48,170 bases of DNA from contig CANHRM010000006.1 of NCBI GenBank assembly GCA_947463725.1, positions 1-48,170 of the forward strand. The letters are read 5' to 3'. This stretch comes from Actinomycetota bacterium. GTDB lineage: Bacteria > Actinomycetota > Actinomycetes > Nanopelagicales > Nanopelagicaceae. Shown here in pieces: positions 8,781 to 17,083 of this stretch (positions are counted from its first letter, which is position 1; every line of letters begins with the position of its first letter). Below the pieces are notes generated by a model. That model saw nothing but the letters and a program-made list of their open reading frames with translations, was not told where the DNA came from and did no database searches. Made by a program: the position numbers and the translations under genes.

Positions 8781-9839
8781 TTATTCAACCTTTAGTGAAC
8801 CAGCAACGATCTTCTTCTGAACTGCAGCAATTTCCTTAGCAAGGGTTGCAGGAACTGCTGATGCTAAGTCGTGGAATGACGCTAGGCGTGTTCCCTTATT
8901 AGCAAGTGTTCCGACGTATGCCTTGTTTGTGAACTTGCCAGCATTAACTTCAGCAATTACTGCAGAAACTGCTTCGCCAAGACCCTTAACAACTGATGTT
9001 AGAAGTACTGACTTGTACTTTGAAGCAGATACATAACCATCAGTATCAACCCAGATGGTTACTGACTTCTTACCATCGATTGAGTTCTGAGCAGTTGCGC
9101 CACCAAGTCCACCAGCAACTGGGAAGATTACATCTGCGCCAGCTTGCTCGAAGTTCTTAGAGATTTGTAGTGCCTTTGAAGTATCAGAGAAGTTACCAAC
9201 GAATTCACCATTCTTGGTGTCGCGGTTCCATCCAAGAACACGAACGCCCTTGTTCTTTACCTGGTTGTAGTAGTAAACGCCTTGTGCGAATCCATCCATG
9301 AATGCTGTAACTGTTGGGTATGGAGCGCCACCGTAGGTAGCAACTACACCCTTAGTTGAGAAAGCAGCTGCTGAATAACCAGCTAGGAATGATGATTCTT
9401 GAGTCTTAAACGTTAGACCCTTTACGTTCTTTACAGGTGCACATACTGAGTAGTCAGCGTTGCAATCAAGTGCTGCATCGTCAACAACTGCGTACTTGAT
9501 TGATGGATTAGCCTTTGCAGATGCGATGATTGCACCTGAAATTGCGAAACCAACACCGATGATCACGTTACATTTTTGATCAACAAACTTCTTGATATTT
9601 GGAGCGTAATCTGCGCCTGAAGCAGCAGGTAAATATGAAACTGTTACGTTCTTGTTTGACTTAGCAATTGCAGTTGCGCCAGCCCATGATGCTGCGTTGA
9701 ATGACTTGTCATCTACGCCACCGGTATCTAGTGCCAAGCATGCTTTGGTCTTTGTTGCTGCAGTTGCTGTAGGAACAAGCGCGAGGCTTGCTGCAACAGT
9801 GGTAGCCGCAAGAATGGCTACTAGCTTTGACTTCTTCAA
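8781..9839 (-). CDS. BMP/PnrA-family nucleoside-binding protein
   Basis: Extracellular substrate-binding component for the ABC transporter that follows. 352 residues with a signal peptide (MKKSK, hydrophobic core, then ATATAATK around residues 24-30). Mature-protein motifs match PnrA/BmpA: ACLALDTGGVDDKSFN, IIGVGFAISGAI, the FLAGYSAAA helix and a late WVDTDGY ligand-side segment. There is no lipobox cysteine at the cleavage site, although binding proteins of monoderm bacteria are usually lipidated. The start is TTG, chosen because a strong GGAGG lies just upstream and no other start fits. Located first in the operon, before a terminator, which suits high expression. Confidence 0.93.
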   Translation of the reverse strand: MKKSKLVAILAATTVAASLALVPTATAATKTKACLALDTGGVDDKSFNAASWAGATAIAKSNKNVTVSYLPAASGADYAPNIKKFVDQKCNVIIGVGFAISGAIIASAKANPSIKYAVVDDAALDCNADYSVCAPVKNVKGLTFKTQESSFLAGYSAAAFSTKGVVATYGGAPYPTVTAFMDGFAQGVYYYNQVKNKGVRVLGWNRDTKNGEFVGNFSDTSKALQISKNFEQAGADVIFPVAGGLGGATAQNSIDGKKSVTIWVDTDGYVSASKYKSVLLTSVVKGLGEAVSAVIAEVNAGKFTNKAYVGTLANKGTRLASFHDLASAVPATLAKEIAAVQKKIVAGSLKVE

Positions 9840-10025
9840 TTTTCCTCCAAGTTGTATCTAACGGGGGTTATCGCAAGTTTTACTATCTAATTAAGTACAT
9901 AAGTACTAGCCAGATAGCTCCTCTTAGTACGGACGAGCCTAGTATTAAAAGGGCATTTATCCCAACGAAATTTCCAAAATTAGGCTAAAAATAGGTAACG
10001 ATTGCGAAAACTCTAGACGCGAACT
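9840..10025 (-). promoter_or_regulatory. Leader of the nucleoside operon with inverted repeat
   Basis: 186-base gap upstream of the binding-protein gene. It contains an inverted repeat AGTAC-ATAA-GTACT (9894-9907), and the octamer TTAAGTAC (9891-9898) that recurs inverted in the ATPase leader (8677-8684). The ribosome site GGAGG is at 9843-9847. I could not pick out a convincing -35/-10 pair. An operator for a nucleoside-responsive repressor is an inference from position only. Confidence 0.4.
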
Positions 10026-11012
10026 TTAAAGTTTGGCAGCTGTGCGAGAGGCTGCGGCAATCGAAGCCTTAAAAGCGGCAAGTTTTGGCGCCCAAATTGA
10101 GAGTTCAATATTGCCCCCAGTTATGCCGTAACTGCGTCCGTAGATTCCTTGGACTGGATCCAAGATATCGGTGATCTGTTGATTCTTAATCGCCGAAGTA
10201 ACCAAATCAAGCATTGCATTATCTACTCGCTTAGTAATGGCACCTAGTAAATATTTCTGATTCGTCGGAGTTACAGTCAGGTATTGATCAGGTTCAATTG
10301 TTATTACTCCGACTTCAGGAGTGTCTTTCTTCTTACTCTCGTTATATTTCACAACAGCGCTAAAGATTTCATTATCTGACCCAGAAGTTGCTACAAAAAT
10401 TACATCATTGCCTTCAGTAATCAGAGTCTTAGTTAATTCGGCAAGTCCGACAGTTGCATTCTTAATCGTAACTTTAATTTTTTTCTTGGCAGCCGTAGCT
10501 CCTAGTATGAAACCACTCTCCAAATTTTGATTTGCTGAATTGGAAAGCAAAACGACTTTGCCACTTTTGGAAACACGGGCTGCAGCTGAACCTGCCAAAT
10601 AGGCAGCTTGAGTATCAGCAAAGATCAGCGAAGTAACATTTAAGCTTGCAACCGTTGCGTCATTTAAAATTGAAAATTGCTGAGTCGGAAATTCGATAGC
10701 CAAACTCTTTAATAACTTGGCATAGCCAGAACCAATTGCCAGAATTGGCGAGCAACCTTTGGCAATCATCGCGCGAATTCTTTTTTCACGATCAACTGCA
10801 CTTCCATCTGTAATGAAACCTTCGTAATTGAAATTTAGCGTCTTCTTCGCTTTAGTTAATCCAGCGAGGACTGCATCGTTATATGAACGATCGCCAGGGC
10901 CGCCTAAATCATAAGCAACGCAGACATTTACTGTGGTTGCGGCATTTGCAGCTATCGGTGCGATTACCGAAGCGGTGATTGCAACGCTTAAAAGTAAGGC
11001 TTTGCGATTCAT
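10026..11012 (-). CDS. Second BMP/PnrA-like binding protein, orphan
   Basis: 328-residue exported protein of the BMP family, divergent from the one at 8781-9839. Signal peptide: MNRK, hydrophobic core, cleavage near ANAATT (residue 24). The opening CVAYDLGGPGDRSYND is the counterpart of the DxGGxxDxSFN ligand-loop motif, and ILAIGSGYAK, a domain-linking AYLAGSAAA helix and a late ITIEPDQYL segment also align. It has no lipobox cysteine. It is coupled to trpS by a 4-base overlap rather than to a permease, so it may share the neighbouring transporter or act as a sensor. Ligand unknown; nucleoside or another small molecule. Confidence 0.82.
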   Translation of the reverse strand: MNRKALLLSVAITASVIAPIAANAATTVNVCVAYDLGGPGDRSYNDAVLAGLTKAKKTLNFNYEGFITDGSAVDREKRIRAMIAKGCSPILAIGSGYAKLLKSLAIEFPTQQFSILNDATVASLNVTSLIFADTQAAYLAGSAAARVSKSGKVVLLSNSANQNLESGFILGATAAKKKIKVTIKNATVGLAELTKTLITEGNDVIFVATSGSDNEIFSAVVKYNESKKKDTPEVGVITIEPDQYLTVTPTNQKYLLGAITKRVDNAMLDLVTSAIKNQQITDILDPVQGIYGRSYGITGGNIELSIWAPKLAAFKASIAAASRTAAKL

Positions 11013-12010
11013 TGGACGATGCCTAGATTTCGGTAAGTAGTTCCGATTGTTTCGGTGGCGACTTCACGAGCTTTACGAGAACCTTCGTGCAAGATCGAAA
11101 GAAGGTGGCCCTCATCTTCAAGTAATTCAAGTGCTTTAGTGCGAATTGGGCGGAAATACTCAACTACTACCTCAGCAACAGCCGCCTTAAAATCTCCATA
11201 ACCTTTATCGGCGAATTCAGCTTCTAGCTCTGTAATTGATTTGCCTGACAAAGTCGAATGGATCGTGAGCAAGTTACTAATGCCTGGTTTGGCTTTCTCA
11301 TCAAATTTAACTTCACGCTCAGCATCCGTCGCAGCACTCTTAATTTTCTTAGCATTTGACTCTGGAGTATCCATGATTTCCAGGACGCCAGAAGTTGAAC
11401 CAGAAGATTTGCTCATTTTGGCTGTCGGATCTTGTAAGTCATAAATCTTGGCGCCAGATTTAAGAATATAGCCTTCGGGAATTCGGAAAGTGTCGCCAAA
11501 GCGGGTATTAAATCTAGTTGCAAGGTCTCGAGTTAACTCAATGTGCTGGCGTTGATCTTCGCCAACTGGTACTTGATGTGCTTGATATAAAAGGATGTCA
11601 GCAGCTTGCAACATTGGATACGTAAATAAACCTACGCGAGCTGAGTCAGCACCGCCTTTAGCCGACTTATCTTTAAATTGCGTCATGCGACTTGCTTCGC
11701 CAAATCCAGCCATGCACTCCATAATCCAACCTAATTGATTATGTTGCGGCACTTGCGATTGCACGAAAAGCGTAGATTTTTCAGGCGAGATTCCCATTGC
11801 GATTAGTTGGGCAGCAGATGCCAGTGTTCGCTTTCGCAATAGTGTTGGATCAATCTCTCCAGACAGCGCATGTAAATCAACAATGCAATAAAAAGCATCA
11901 TTGCCATCTTGTAGTGCTACCCATTGTTTTAAGGCGCCAACGTAATTACCTAAGTGAAATGATTCACTGGTTGGTTGAATCCCCGAAAGAATTCTTTTCT
12001 GCGCGCTCAT
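11009..12010 (-). CDS. trpS: Tryptophanyl-tRNA synthetase
   Basis: Charges tRNA-Trp; cytoplasmic class Ic synthetase. 333 residues, normal for the bacterial form. The HIGH-type motif appears as SFHLGNYVGAL near residue 20, and the KMSKS loop as AKMSKSSGS near residue 198. Additional family segments include YPMLQAADILLY and PVGEDQRQHIELTRD for tryptophan and dimer contacts. Its ATG lies 20 bases after the CNNM-type membrane gene and its stop overlaps the BMP-like gene, so the three are likely one transcription unit. Confidence 0.97.
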   Translation of the reverse strand: MSAQKRILSGIQPTSESFHLGNYVGALKQWVALQDGNDAFYCIVDLHALSGEIDPTLLRKRTLASAAQLIAMGISPEKSTLFVQSQVPQHNQLGWIMECMAGFGEASRMTQFKDKSAKGGADSARVGLFTYPMLQAADILLYQAHQVPVGEDQRQHIELTRDLATRFNTRFGDTFRIPEGYILKSGAKIYDLQDPTAKMSKSSGSTSGVLEIMDTPESNAKKIKSAATDAEREVKFDEKAKPGISNLLTIHSTLSGKSITELEAEFADKGYGDFKAAVAEVVVEYFRPIRTKALELLEDEGHLLSILHEGSRKAREVATETIGTTYRNLGIVQ

Positions 12011-12030
12011 GAGGTTTATTCTCGCATGAA

Positions 12031-13326
12031 TTATGCGTTGCGTGAGATTAAAAGCTGGCCAGCTCGCTTGCCTTCCATGGATAAGACAGTTATTCGCAAG
12101 CCATTTACGCTGACCACATCATTTTCTACTGGAATTCGGCCGAGGAAATGCATGACAAAGCCACTGGCAGTTTCATATGGGCCTTCGGGTATCTCGATCC
12201 CGGCATCATCGAGTAGATCTTCAAGTGAAGTCAGGCCATCGATTTCAAAGTCATTTGTGCGTGCTTCGTGGGCAATCTCTTGCTCATGATCATCATATTC
12301 ATCGCGAATATCACCGATTAAGCATTCAACCAGATCTTCCAAGGTAATGATGCCATCAGTACCACCGTATTCATCAAGCACGATTGCTACATGTTGACCT
12401 TGATTACGCATTTCAGTTAGCGCCGGCAAAATACCTTTAGTACCTGGTAAAAATATGATGTTACGAACTAATTCTTGGATTTTTCCACCAGGAGTTACCA
12501 GTGATGTATCGAGTAAGTCGCGAACATGGATAAAACCAATGACTTCATCGGATGATCCACGCACTACTGGATATCTTGAGTGAGCTTTATCGATGGCCAG
12601 TGCGATTGCCTTGCTAATGGTTAGCGATGCATCCATGAAATCAACTTCGGTGCGCGGCACCATTACTTCGTGAATTTGGCGCTCTGATGCATTAAAGACT
12701 TCTTCAACTATGTCACGTTCTTCATCGCTTAGTGCAGCGTGGCCAGCAACTAGATCTAGTAACTCTTCTTCAGAAATTTGTGTTCGTTGCTCAGCTGGAT
12801 CTAATCCAAACATGCGAACTACAAAGTCAGTTGATTTTGAAAGTAGCCAAATAATTGGGCGGAAGAGCTTTGCTAGCCAATCAATAATTCCGGCTGATGC
12901 CAATGCAATTGCCTCGGTACGAAATAGTGCTAAACGTTTTGGAACTAACTCACCAAAAACAAGTGAGAAATATGCGATCACGATAGTTATTCCAATTAAC
13001 GAAATAGCATTTGCTACCCCATCGCTTAATCCCAACTTAATTAATTCAGGTTCCACATAAACGCCAAGGCGTTCAGCACCAAGGGCGGCAGATAAGAAAC
13101 CGCAAAAAGTAACGCCAACTTGAGCCGCTGCTAAGAACCGATTTGGGTTTTCGGCTAAAGCTGCCACCCGGGCGCCTCGCTTACCTTTTAGAGCTAACTG
13201 CTTGATCTGGCTTTCGCGCAGCGAGATTAGGGCGATTTCGGCCGCCACAAAGAGGGAGCCCAGCAGGATTAAGAGTAAAACGATGGCAATATTGCCCAGA
13301 ATTTGGCTAAGCGAGTGGGACTCCAT
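12031..13326 (-). CDS. CNNM/CorC-type membrane protein (hemolysin family)
   Basis: About 431-residue integral membrane protein: an N-terminal CNNM (DUF21) domain with four hydrophobic segments in roughly residues 5-180, including LLGSLFVAAEIALISLRESQ, then a CBS pair (MVPRTEVDFMDASLT and a second half around VAIVLDEYGGTDGI), and a C-terminal CorC/HlyC domain (DFEIDGLTSLEDL). Related proteins handle magnesium or other divalent metal efflux; the substrate is not proven here. I chose ATG at 13326, which has GGGG a few bases upstream; a GTG at 13350 would add eight residues unlike the family. It is the first gene of the leftward unit with trpS. Confidence 0.9.
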   Translation of the reverse strand: MESHSLSQILGNIAIVLLLILLGSLFVAAEIALISLRESQIKQLALKGKRGARVAALAENPNRFLAAAQVGVTFCGFLSAALGAERLGVYVEPELIKLGLSDGVANAISLIGITIVIAYFSLVFGELVPKRLALFRTEAIALASAGIIDWLAKLFRPIIWLLSKSTDFVVRMFGLDPAEQRTQISEEELLDLVAGHAALSDEERDIVEEVFNASERQIHEVMVPRTEVDFMDASLTISKAIALAIDKAHSRYPVVRGSSDEVIGFIHVRDLLDTSLVTPGGKIQELVRNIIFLPGTKGILPALTEMRNQGQHVAIVLDEYGGTDGIITLEDLVECLIGDIRDEYDDHEQEIAHEARTNDFEIDGLTSLEDLLDDAGIEIPEGPYETASGFVMHFLGRIPVENDVVSVNGLRITVLSMEGKRAGQLLISRNA

Positions 13327-13389
13327 GAGAACCCCAACTATACGCGCCACGAATCGAATTTCGCCTCCGATATTGCTCTATCCCGCGCC

Positions 13390-13487
13390 TGATGGGTAGC
13401 CTTTGCCCACCGATTACGGCATCCGCCGTAGTCACCTCATCCAACGGATCGTCGGGCACGTACCTGCCCGGATAAGGAAGAAATCAA
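13390..13487 (+). promoter_or_regulatory. Structured leader upstream of the sugar-transporter ATPase
   Basis: Two hairpins precede the ribosome site: GATTACGGC-ATCC-GCCGTAGTC (13412-13433, nine pairs with one G-U) and CGGGCA-N6-TGCCCG (13453-13470). A weaker one, TGGGT to GCCCA, may lie just before them. Neither is followed by a T-run, so they are not ordinary terminators. AAGGAAG near 13474-13480 is the ribosome site. It does not match a riboswitch class I can name. Confidence 0.45.
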
Positions 13488-14567
13488 ATGGCAAATGTCG
13501 TATTCGACAAAGCATCACGTATCTACCCAGGCACAACTGTGCCTGCAGTTAATGAACTAGAACTCACTGTTAATGATGGTGAATTTCTTGTACTAGTTGG
13601 TCCTTCAGGTTGCGGTAAATCAACTTCCCTTCGTATGTTGGCCGGACTAGAAGAAATCGATGCCGGTCGTATTTTAATCGGTGATCGTGACGTAACAAAT
13701 GTTGCGCCAAAAGATCGCGATATCGCAATGGTTTTCCAGTCATATGCGCTTTACCCACATATGACAGTTGCTGAGAACATGGGCTTTGCACTAAAGATTG
13801 CGGGCAAGCCAAAAGAAGAGCGCGAACGTCGCGTTAAAGAAGCAGCAAAGTTGCTCGACCTCGAGCCATACCTAGATCGCAAACCAAAGGCACTTTCTGG
13901 CGGACAACGTCAGCGTGTTGCTATGGGTCGTGCGATTGTTCGCGAACCACAAGTTTTCTTAATGGATGAACCACTTTCAAACCTTGATGCCAAGTTGCGT
14001 GTAGCTACACGTACTCAGATTGCTGCATTGCAGCGTCGCCTTGGAATCACAACTGTTTACGTAACTCACGACCAGGTTGAAGCTATGACAATGGGTGATC
14101 GCGTAGCAGTTCTTAAAGATGGATTCCTACAACAAGTAGATACCCCACGTAATCTTTACGATAACCCGGCAAATGCTTTCGTTGCTGGCTTCATTGGTTC
14201 TCCTGCAATGAACTTGCTTAATGCACCTGTTTCAGGTGGGCAAGCAAAGCTAGGCGCACTAAGTCTGGCAGTTCCAGCAAGTGCTGGTGCAAGCATCACA
14301 GTTGGTATTCGTCCAGAAGGCTTCACACCTTCAGCTACTGGCTTTGATGTTCTAGTTGAAGTTGTAGAAGAACTTGGTGCTGATGCATTCGTATACGGAA
14401 CTCCAGTTGACTCTTCAGTTAAATTCGCAAACGTAACTGAAGAAGGCGCCCAAGTAATTGTGCGCTGGGATCCAAAGAACCCACCAAAGCCAGGACAAAC
14501 AATTACTGTTACGGCTAACCCAGCTGTAGTTCACCTATTCAATTCAACAACTGGTGAGCGCATCTAA
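13488..14567 (+). CDS. Lone sugar-ABC-transporter ATPase (MsiK/UgpC/MalK type)
   Basis: 359-residue ATPase of the carbohydrate importer family. Nucleotide-binding domain in about 1-230: Walker A GPSGCGKSTSLRMLAG, Q-loop FQSYALYPHMTV, signature LSGGQRQRVAMGRAI, Walker B VFLMDEPLSNLD and H-loop VYVTHDQVEAM. The C-terminal part (about 235-359) is the regulatory OB/TOBE region (GIRPEGF). No binding protein or permease lies beside it, and a terminator follows immediately. By analogy with Streptomyces MsiK it could energise several sugar transporters encoded elsewhere; that is inference. Good ribosome site (AAGGAAG) and a structured leader upstream. Confidence 0.94.
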   Translation: MANVVFDKASRIYPGTTVPAVNELELTVNDGEFLVLVGPSGCGKSTSLRMLAGLEEIDAGRILIGDRDVTNVAPKDRDIAMVFQSYALYPHMTVAENMGFALKIAGKPKEERERRVKEAAKLLDLEPYLDRKPKALSGGQRQRVAMGRAIVREPQVFLMDEPLSNLDAKLRVATRTQIAALQRRLGITTVYVTHDQVEAMTMGDRVAVLKDGFLQQVDTPRNLYDNPANAFVAGFIGSPAMNLLNAPVSGGQAKLGALSLAVPASAGASITVGIRPEGFTPSATGFDVLVEVVEELGADAFVYGTPVDSSVKFANVTEEGAQVIVRWDPKNPPKPGQTITVTANPAVVHLFNSTTGERI

Positions 14568-14581
14568 TACAGCTTTAAATT

Positions 14582-14615
14582 AAAAACCCCGCCGGTATTA
14601 ATCGGCGGGGTTTTT
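14582..14615. terminator. Bidirectional intrinsic terminator
   Basis: Five A, stem CCCCGCCG (14587-14594), eight-base loop, CGGCGGGG (14603-14610), five T. It lies between the rightward ATPase gene and the leftward icd gene and has a T-run on either strand, so it can end both transcripts. Confidence 0.92.
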
Positions 14616-14641
14616 AATTGCTAATTTTAAGCCAGGCTCTC

Positions 14642-15856
14642 CTAGGCCATTGCCTTCTTTAGATTCTCATCAATTGAAGCCAAGAACTCTTGCGTAGTTT
14701 GATAAGGAGCTGTCTTTGAAATCAAGAGTGACAAGTCCTTAGTCATCTTGCCTTGCTCAACAGTTTCAATACAAACGCGCTCTAGCGTGTCACAGAACTG
14801 AGCTAACTCGGCATTGTTATCAAGCTTTGCGCGGTGGGCTAAGCCACGAGTCCAAGCAAAGATTGATGCAATTGGATTTGTCGATGTCGCCTTGCCCTTT
14901 TGGTGATCACGGTAGTGACGAGTCACAGTGCCGTGAGCAGCTTCAGATTCAACAATTTTTCCATCTGGTGTCATCAAGACTGATGTCATCAAACCAAGTG
15001 AGCCGTAACCCTGTGCGACGGTATCTGATTGCACATCACCGTCGTAGTTCTTACATGCCCAGACGTATCCGCCTTCCATGCGCAATGACATAGCGACCAT
15101 GTCATCAATTAGGCGATGCTCGTACCAAATTTCAGCTGCGTCGAACTTTTCCTTGAATTCTGCTTGGTAGATCTCTTCGAAGATATCTTTAAAGCGACCG
15201 TCGTAAGCTTTCAGAATAGTGTTCTTAGTTGAAAGATAAACTGGGTACTTACGAATCAAGCCGTAATTTAGTGATGCGCGAGCAAAGTCACGAATTGATT
15301 CATCGAGGTTATACATACCCATTGCAACACCGGATGACTTGAAATCATAAACAGTGTGCTCGATTGGAGCAGATCCATCTTCTGGTACGAAAGTCATTGT
15401 TAGCTTGCCAGCGCCGGGAACCTTGAAATCAGTTGCACGGTATTGATCACCGAATGCGTGACGACCAATAACAATTGGCTTAGTCCAGTGTGGAACCAAA
15501 CGTGGCACATTGCTAATAATGATTGGTTCGCGGAAAATTACGCCGCCGAGAATATTGCGGACAGTTCCGTTAGGAGACTTCCACATCTTCTTTAGGCCAA
15601 ATTCTTCAACTCGGGCTTCATCAGGAGTGATAGTTGCGCACTTGATGCCAACGCCATGCTTCTGGATTGCGTGTGCTGAATCGATAGTTACCTGATCATC
15701 AGTTGCGTCACGATTTTCCATACCTAAGTCGTAGTACTCAAGATTCACATCTAGATAAGGCAGGATCAGGGAATCCTTGATGAACTGCCAGATAATGCGA
15801 GTCATTTCATCGCCATCTAATTCGACAACGGTTCCTACTACTTTAATTTTCGACAT
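14642..15856 (-). CDS. icd: Isocitrate dehydrogenase (NADP+)
   Basis: TCA-cycle oxidative decarboxylation of isocitrate to 2-oxoglutarate, generating NADPH. 404 residues, the homodimeric type shared with eukaryotic IDH1 and mycobacterial Icd1 rather than the E. coli type. Visible features: [13 protein letters not shown] at the N-terminus, the isocitrate-binding [12 protein letters not shown] near residue 94, [14 protein letters not shown], the metal and catalytic segment [11 protein letters not shown] and the cofactor-binding [18 protein letters not shown] precedes the ATG at good spacing. It follows mdh by 13 bases on the same strand, forming a TCA-cycle pair. Confidence 0.97.
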   Translation of the reverse strand: MSKIKVVGTVVELDGDEMTRIIWQFIKDSLILPYLDVNLEYYDLGMENRDATDDQVTIDSAHAIQKHGVGIKCATITPDEARVEEFGLKKMWKSPNGTVRNILGGVIFREPIIISNVPRLVPHWTKPIVIGRHAFGDQYRATDFKVPGAGKLTMTFVPEDGSAPIEHTVYDFKSSGVAMGMYNLDESIRDFARASLNYGLIRKYPVYLSTKNTILKAYDGRFKDIFEEIYQAEFKEKFDAAEIWYEHRLIDDMVAMSLRMEGGYVWACKNYDGDVQSDTVAQGYGSLGLMTSVLMTPDGKIVESEAAHGTVTRHYRDHQKGKATSTNPIASIFAWTRGLAHRAKLDNNAELAQFCDTLERVCIETVEQGKMTKDLSLLISKTAPYQTTQEFLASIDENLKKAMA

Positions 15857-15869
15857 TTAAAGTGGCTCC

Positions 15870-16820
15870 TTAAAGGGTTTGAACATCAGCTTGTTTTGCA
15901 CGGACAGCTTCAGCTGCAACCTTTAGGGCCGCAACTTCTGATTCAGTTAGATCACTTTCAACAACTTTCTTAATACCGGTGCGACCAATCTCGGCTTCAA
16001 CGCCTAGATAGACACCAGAAATACCGTATTCGCCATCGACCCAGGCACACACTGGCATCACAGCGCCAGAATCTTCGATAACTGCCTTTGCCATACGTGC
16101 AGCAGCAGCTGATGGTGCGTAGTAAGCCGAACCAGTCTTAAGCAGTGCGACAACTTCAGCGCCACCATTACGTGTGCGATCAACTAGTGCATCGATATCA
16201 GCTTGGGAAAGTAAATCGCTAAGTGGCTTGCCATCAACTGTGCAACGACTTGGCACTGGAACCATGGTGTCACCATGAGAACCAAGAGTTAGTGTCTTAA
16301 CAGATGAAACTTTAACGCCAAGTTTTTCGGCAACATTGTCAGTAAATCGCGCAGTATCTAACATGCCAGCTTGGCCGATTACGCGATGCTTTGGAAAACC
16401 AGTTGCTAGTTGAGCAAGGGCAGTCATTTCATCAAGTGGATTTGAAACCACGATGATCACGGCATTTGGAGAATGTTTAGCAATATTTTCAGCAACTCCG
16501 CGAACGATGCCCGCGTTTACACCGATTAAATCCATGCGGCTCATGCCTGGCTTACGCGGTAGGCCAGCAGTAATTACAACTACATCTGAATTCGCAGTTG
16601 CTTCATAGCCAGCTCCATCGGCAGTTGTGGTTGCGCCAATAATTTTTGTTTCGAAACCTTCGATTGAACGAGATTGGTTCATATCAAGTGCCAAACCTTC
16701 TGGCTTACCTTCGAGAATATCGGTGAGAACTACGGTGTCGAAAATGTTGTACTCAGCTAAGCGCATTGCGGTGGTTGAACCATAGAATCCGGCGCCTACT
16801 ACTGTGACTTTGCTACCCAT
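15870..16820 (-). CDS. mdh: Malate dehydrogenase (LDH-like type)
   Basis: Interconverts malate and oxaloacetate with NAD. 316 residues, of the lactate-dehydrogenase-like tetrameric class. Motifs: N-terminal dinucleotide fold VVGAGFYGSTTAMRL, adenine-ribose aspartate in LTDIL, substrate loop RKPGMSRMDLI whose second arginine position favours malate over lactate, VSNPLDEMT, and the catalytic histidine in LGSHGDTMVP. The ATG has an AGGAGAA ribosome site. It lies 47 bases downstream of the DUF3017 gene and just ahead of icd. Confidence 0.95.
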   Translation of the reverse strand: MGSKVTVVGAGFYGSTTAMRLAEYNIFDTVVLTDILEGKPEGLALDMNQSRSIEGFETKIIGATTTADGAGYEATANSDVVVITAGLPRKPGMSRMDLIGVNAGIVRGVAENIAKHSPNAVIIVVSNPLDEMTALAQLATGFPKHRVIGQAGMLDTARFTDNVAEKLGVKVSSVKTLTLGSHGDTMVPVPSRCTVDGKPLSDLLSQADIDALVDRTRNGGAEVVALLKTGSAYYAPSAAAARMAKAVIEDSGAVMPVCAWVDGEYGISGVYLGVEAEIGRTGIKKVVESDLTESEVAALKVAAEAVRAKQADVQTL

Positions 16821-16867
16821 TTGCAGTTCTCCTGAATGTAAGAAATATCTTGAGGTCGAGGTAAATC

Positions 16868-17083
16868 CTATCGTCCACGTGGAAGTGCTATTGCCAGCAC
16901 AAAGAGGCTGATCGAAATAGCTAGCGGTAAATAGAGTTCAATTTTGCGTTGCCCACGCTGCGAAATCGCGAAAAGGCCAGTGCCCACTGCAATTAAAAGT
17001 GATCCAGTTCGCACTAGCCCAAATGCGCCAGCTACTACGCCGGCGGCCACTAATGCGTAGGAAGAATAGGAAATTACTCGCAT
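16868..17083 (-). CDS. DUF3017-type small membrane protein
   Basis: 71 residues with two or three hydrophobic stretches (about 7-24, 27-42 and 50-66) separated by a basic turn SQRGQRKIE. Function unknown. The DUF3017 call rests on size, topology and position: in many actinobacteria a protein of this family sits directly between folD and mdh, as here. Its ATG overlaps the folD stop by ten bases, indicating coupled translation. Confidence 0.8.
   Translation of the reverse strand: MRVISYSSYALVAAGVVAGAFGLVRTGSLLIAVGTGLFAISQRGQRKIELYLPLAISISLFVLAIALPRGR

Noticed and set aside
9840-10025. Possible tRNA or small RNA gene in the longest gap
   Set aside because: No cloverleaf or strong stem with terminator is visible; it is better explained as a leader region.
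13453-13470. Hairpin as an intrinsic terminator
   Set aside because: No T-run follows; a ribosome site and start codon do.
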